Of a stretch of DNA of 53,829 bases, positions 52,705 through 53,829 are shown one piece after another. Each line of letters begins with the position of its first letter. The first letter of the stretch is position 1. Location: the NCBI GenBank assembly GCA_900095095.1, contig FMBT01000004.1:1-53829 (forward strand), given 5' to 3'. This DNA is from Fragilariopsis cylindrus CCMP1102. Lineage: Eukaryota > Bacillariophyta > Bacillariophyceae > Bacillariales > Bacillariaceae. Under the pieces are notes generated by a model. That model ran no database searches. It saw only the letters and a list, made by a program, of their open reading frames with translations, and was not told the origin of the DNA. The position numbers were made by a program, and so were the translations under genes.

Positions 52705-53783
52705 ATGAGTACCGGGAAAACAGCCGAAGAATACAAGGGGTACGTATGTGATGCAATATTATCTGCATCGTCGTCATCGTCGTCATTGTATAGTTTACGG
52801 CTTATCGGATAAGATGATTGTTCCTCACTATTTGTATTATTTTCCTTTTCATTGTTATTTTTTTACTCTTTTTTCTTGCAGACTAGGAAATGAGGCATTC
52901 GCAAAGCGTGACTACAAAATAGCTATTGAATGCTATACGAAGGCAATTCAACGAGAACCTAAAAATCATATTTTTTATTCAAACAGGAGGTACGACAATC
53001 AAACTACAGTATACAAACGTAAAAATAGCCGTTTTTCTCGTTTTGTATATTGTTAAGGTAAATGAATGGCTGCATAAACTGATTTTCGTTTTTTTTCTTC
53101 TTTTTCTTCTTTAAATATATAGTGCTTCTCATGCAGGTTTACAGGCATGGGATGATTCGACAAAGGATGCAAAAGAATGTATTCGATTAAATCCAGAATT
53201 TATAAAGGGATATTACCGACTAGCCACGGCTCAACTAGAATCAAAATCGTACGATGCAGCAGAAGCAACCATTAGACAAGGTTTAGGTCTTGATGCTAAC
53301 AATTCACAACTATTGAAGATTTTACGGAGTGTTAAATTATATAGAAAAGCGGCCGCTGCAGCAGCATCATCATCCAATAATAACTCGTCTGTAGCAACAA
53401 CAACAGCACCCGGTAATACCAATAATAGACAACTTGATACAGCCACCACACGAGAATTGCATGATTTACAAATGCAATATGGAACAACAGCACGAGAATA
53501 CAATACCGTAAATGCTAATTTGAACAAGGCACAACGGGAAGAGAAGATGTATGGGATTACTCTTTCGGAAGTAGAACAAAGTCCATCGGCTAGTGGAAAT
53601 TACTTCCGTAGTGTAGGAAAATTGTTCCTTCAATCAACAAAACCAGAAGTAACAGAACATTTACAAAGTAATATCGATAATCAAAAGAAAACACAAGAAG
53701 AACTTACAGGAAAAAAGGATTATCTTGAAAAAAGATTAAAATCACAACAAATGAATATGAAGGAATTGTCACAACAACAGTAA
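52705..53783 (+). CDS. TPR co-chaperone fused to a beta-prefoldin-like domain
   Basis: Exons 52705-52739, 52882-52989 and 53123-53783 join without frame breaks into 267 aa. Residues 10-115 are TPR repeats of the STI1/HOP type (GLGNEAFAKRDYKIAIE, YTKAIQREPKN, FYSNRSASH, then KECIRLNPEFIKGYYRLA and a third repeat). An Ala/Ser/Asn/Thr linker at about 127-155 follows. Residues about 155-260 look like a prefoldin beta subunit (PFDN1 type): YGTTAREYNTVNANLNKAQ, NYFRSVGKLFLQSTK, LTGKKDYLEKRLKSQQMN. Prefoldin subunits hold unfolded actin/tubulin, while TPRs of this type bind Hsp70/Hsp90 tails, so the fusion suggests a link between the two. Short introns of 142 and 133 nt are at consensus sites. Confidence 0.85.
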
Positions 53784-53829
53784 AATTAATAACAAAATAT
53801 AGTTTGAATCAATCGAATCATAAAATGAT
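53784..53829. other. Right edge of window
   Basis: 46 nt of AT-rich 3' flanking DNA. Nothing is seen. Confidence 0.5.

Overview
The window looks like nuclear DNA of a diatom, or a close stramenopile relative. The evidence is protein-coding genes on both strands, short GT-AG introns (about 95-305 nt), AT-rich intergenic DNA, Asn/Asp/Ser homopolymer tracts inside proteins, a cytochrome-b5 front-end delta-5 desaturase of the EPA pathway, a DUF6824-type protein of the kind abundant in diatoms, and two proteins with a signal peptide followed by a diatom-like plastid-targeting motif around Phe. No rRNA, tRNA, CRISPR or complete transposon was recognised.

Layout. 0-6 kb: end of a truncated gene, a frame-broken DUF6824 gene, and a long gene-poor stretch. 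6-16 kb: DHHC palmitoyltransferase, NOP14 (divergent from a spermidine synthase), and the delta-5 desaturase. 16-21 kb: FMC1-like ATP synthase assembly factor, a short-chain dehydrogenase with many frame breaks, and an odd 18.95-20.7 kb segment with a decayed coding region between related repeats. 21-30 kb: SF3B6, MTD1-type methylene-THF dehydrogenase, sulfotransferase-like protein, bestrophin, and a D-lactate dehydrogenase fused to a cNMP-binding-like domain. 30-41.5 kb: membrane protein, BTB protein with an internal repeat, VWA protein with a CaaX-like end, HMG-box protein, and an endonuclease/exonuclease/phosphatase-family protein. 42-53.8 kb: small membrane protein, a large nuclear-type protein, LarC-like protein, two divergent plastid-targeted proteins, a pyrimidine-type SLC25 carrier with a signal peptide, and a TPR-prefoldin fusion.

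The strongest global signal is reading-frame damage. Ten recognisable genes can be read through only if about 28 single bases are restored, and the breaks I could place fit missing bases, usually at homopolymers or short repeats. About twelve other genes are completely open across their introns. In every case where I could count it, exon lengths plus the inferred missing bases sum to a multiple of three. Uneven assembly polishing is the simplest explanation; decayed alleles are the main alternative.

The genes are housekeeping and accessory eukaryotic genes, often in head-to-head pairs sharing short promoters (NOP14/spermidine synthase, MTD1/sulfotransferase, bestrophin/D-LDH fusion, BTB/VWA, large nuclear protein/LarC, plastid pair, carrier/TPR-prefoldin). 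I see no operon or defence island. The least ordinary items are the fusion proteins, the LarC-like protein lacking its second domain, and the 19-20.7 kb element-like segment.
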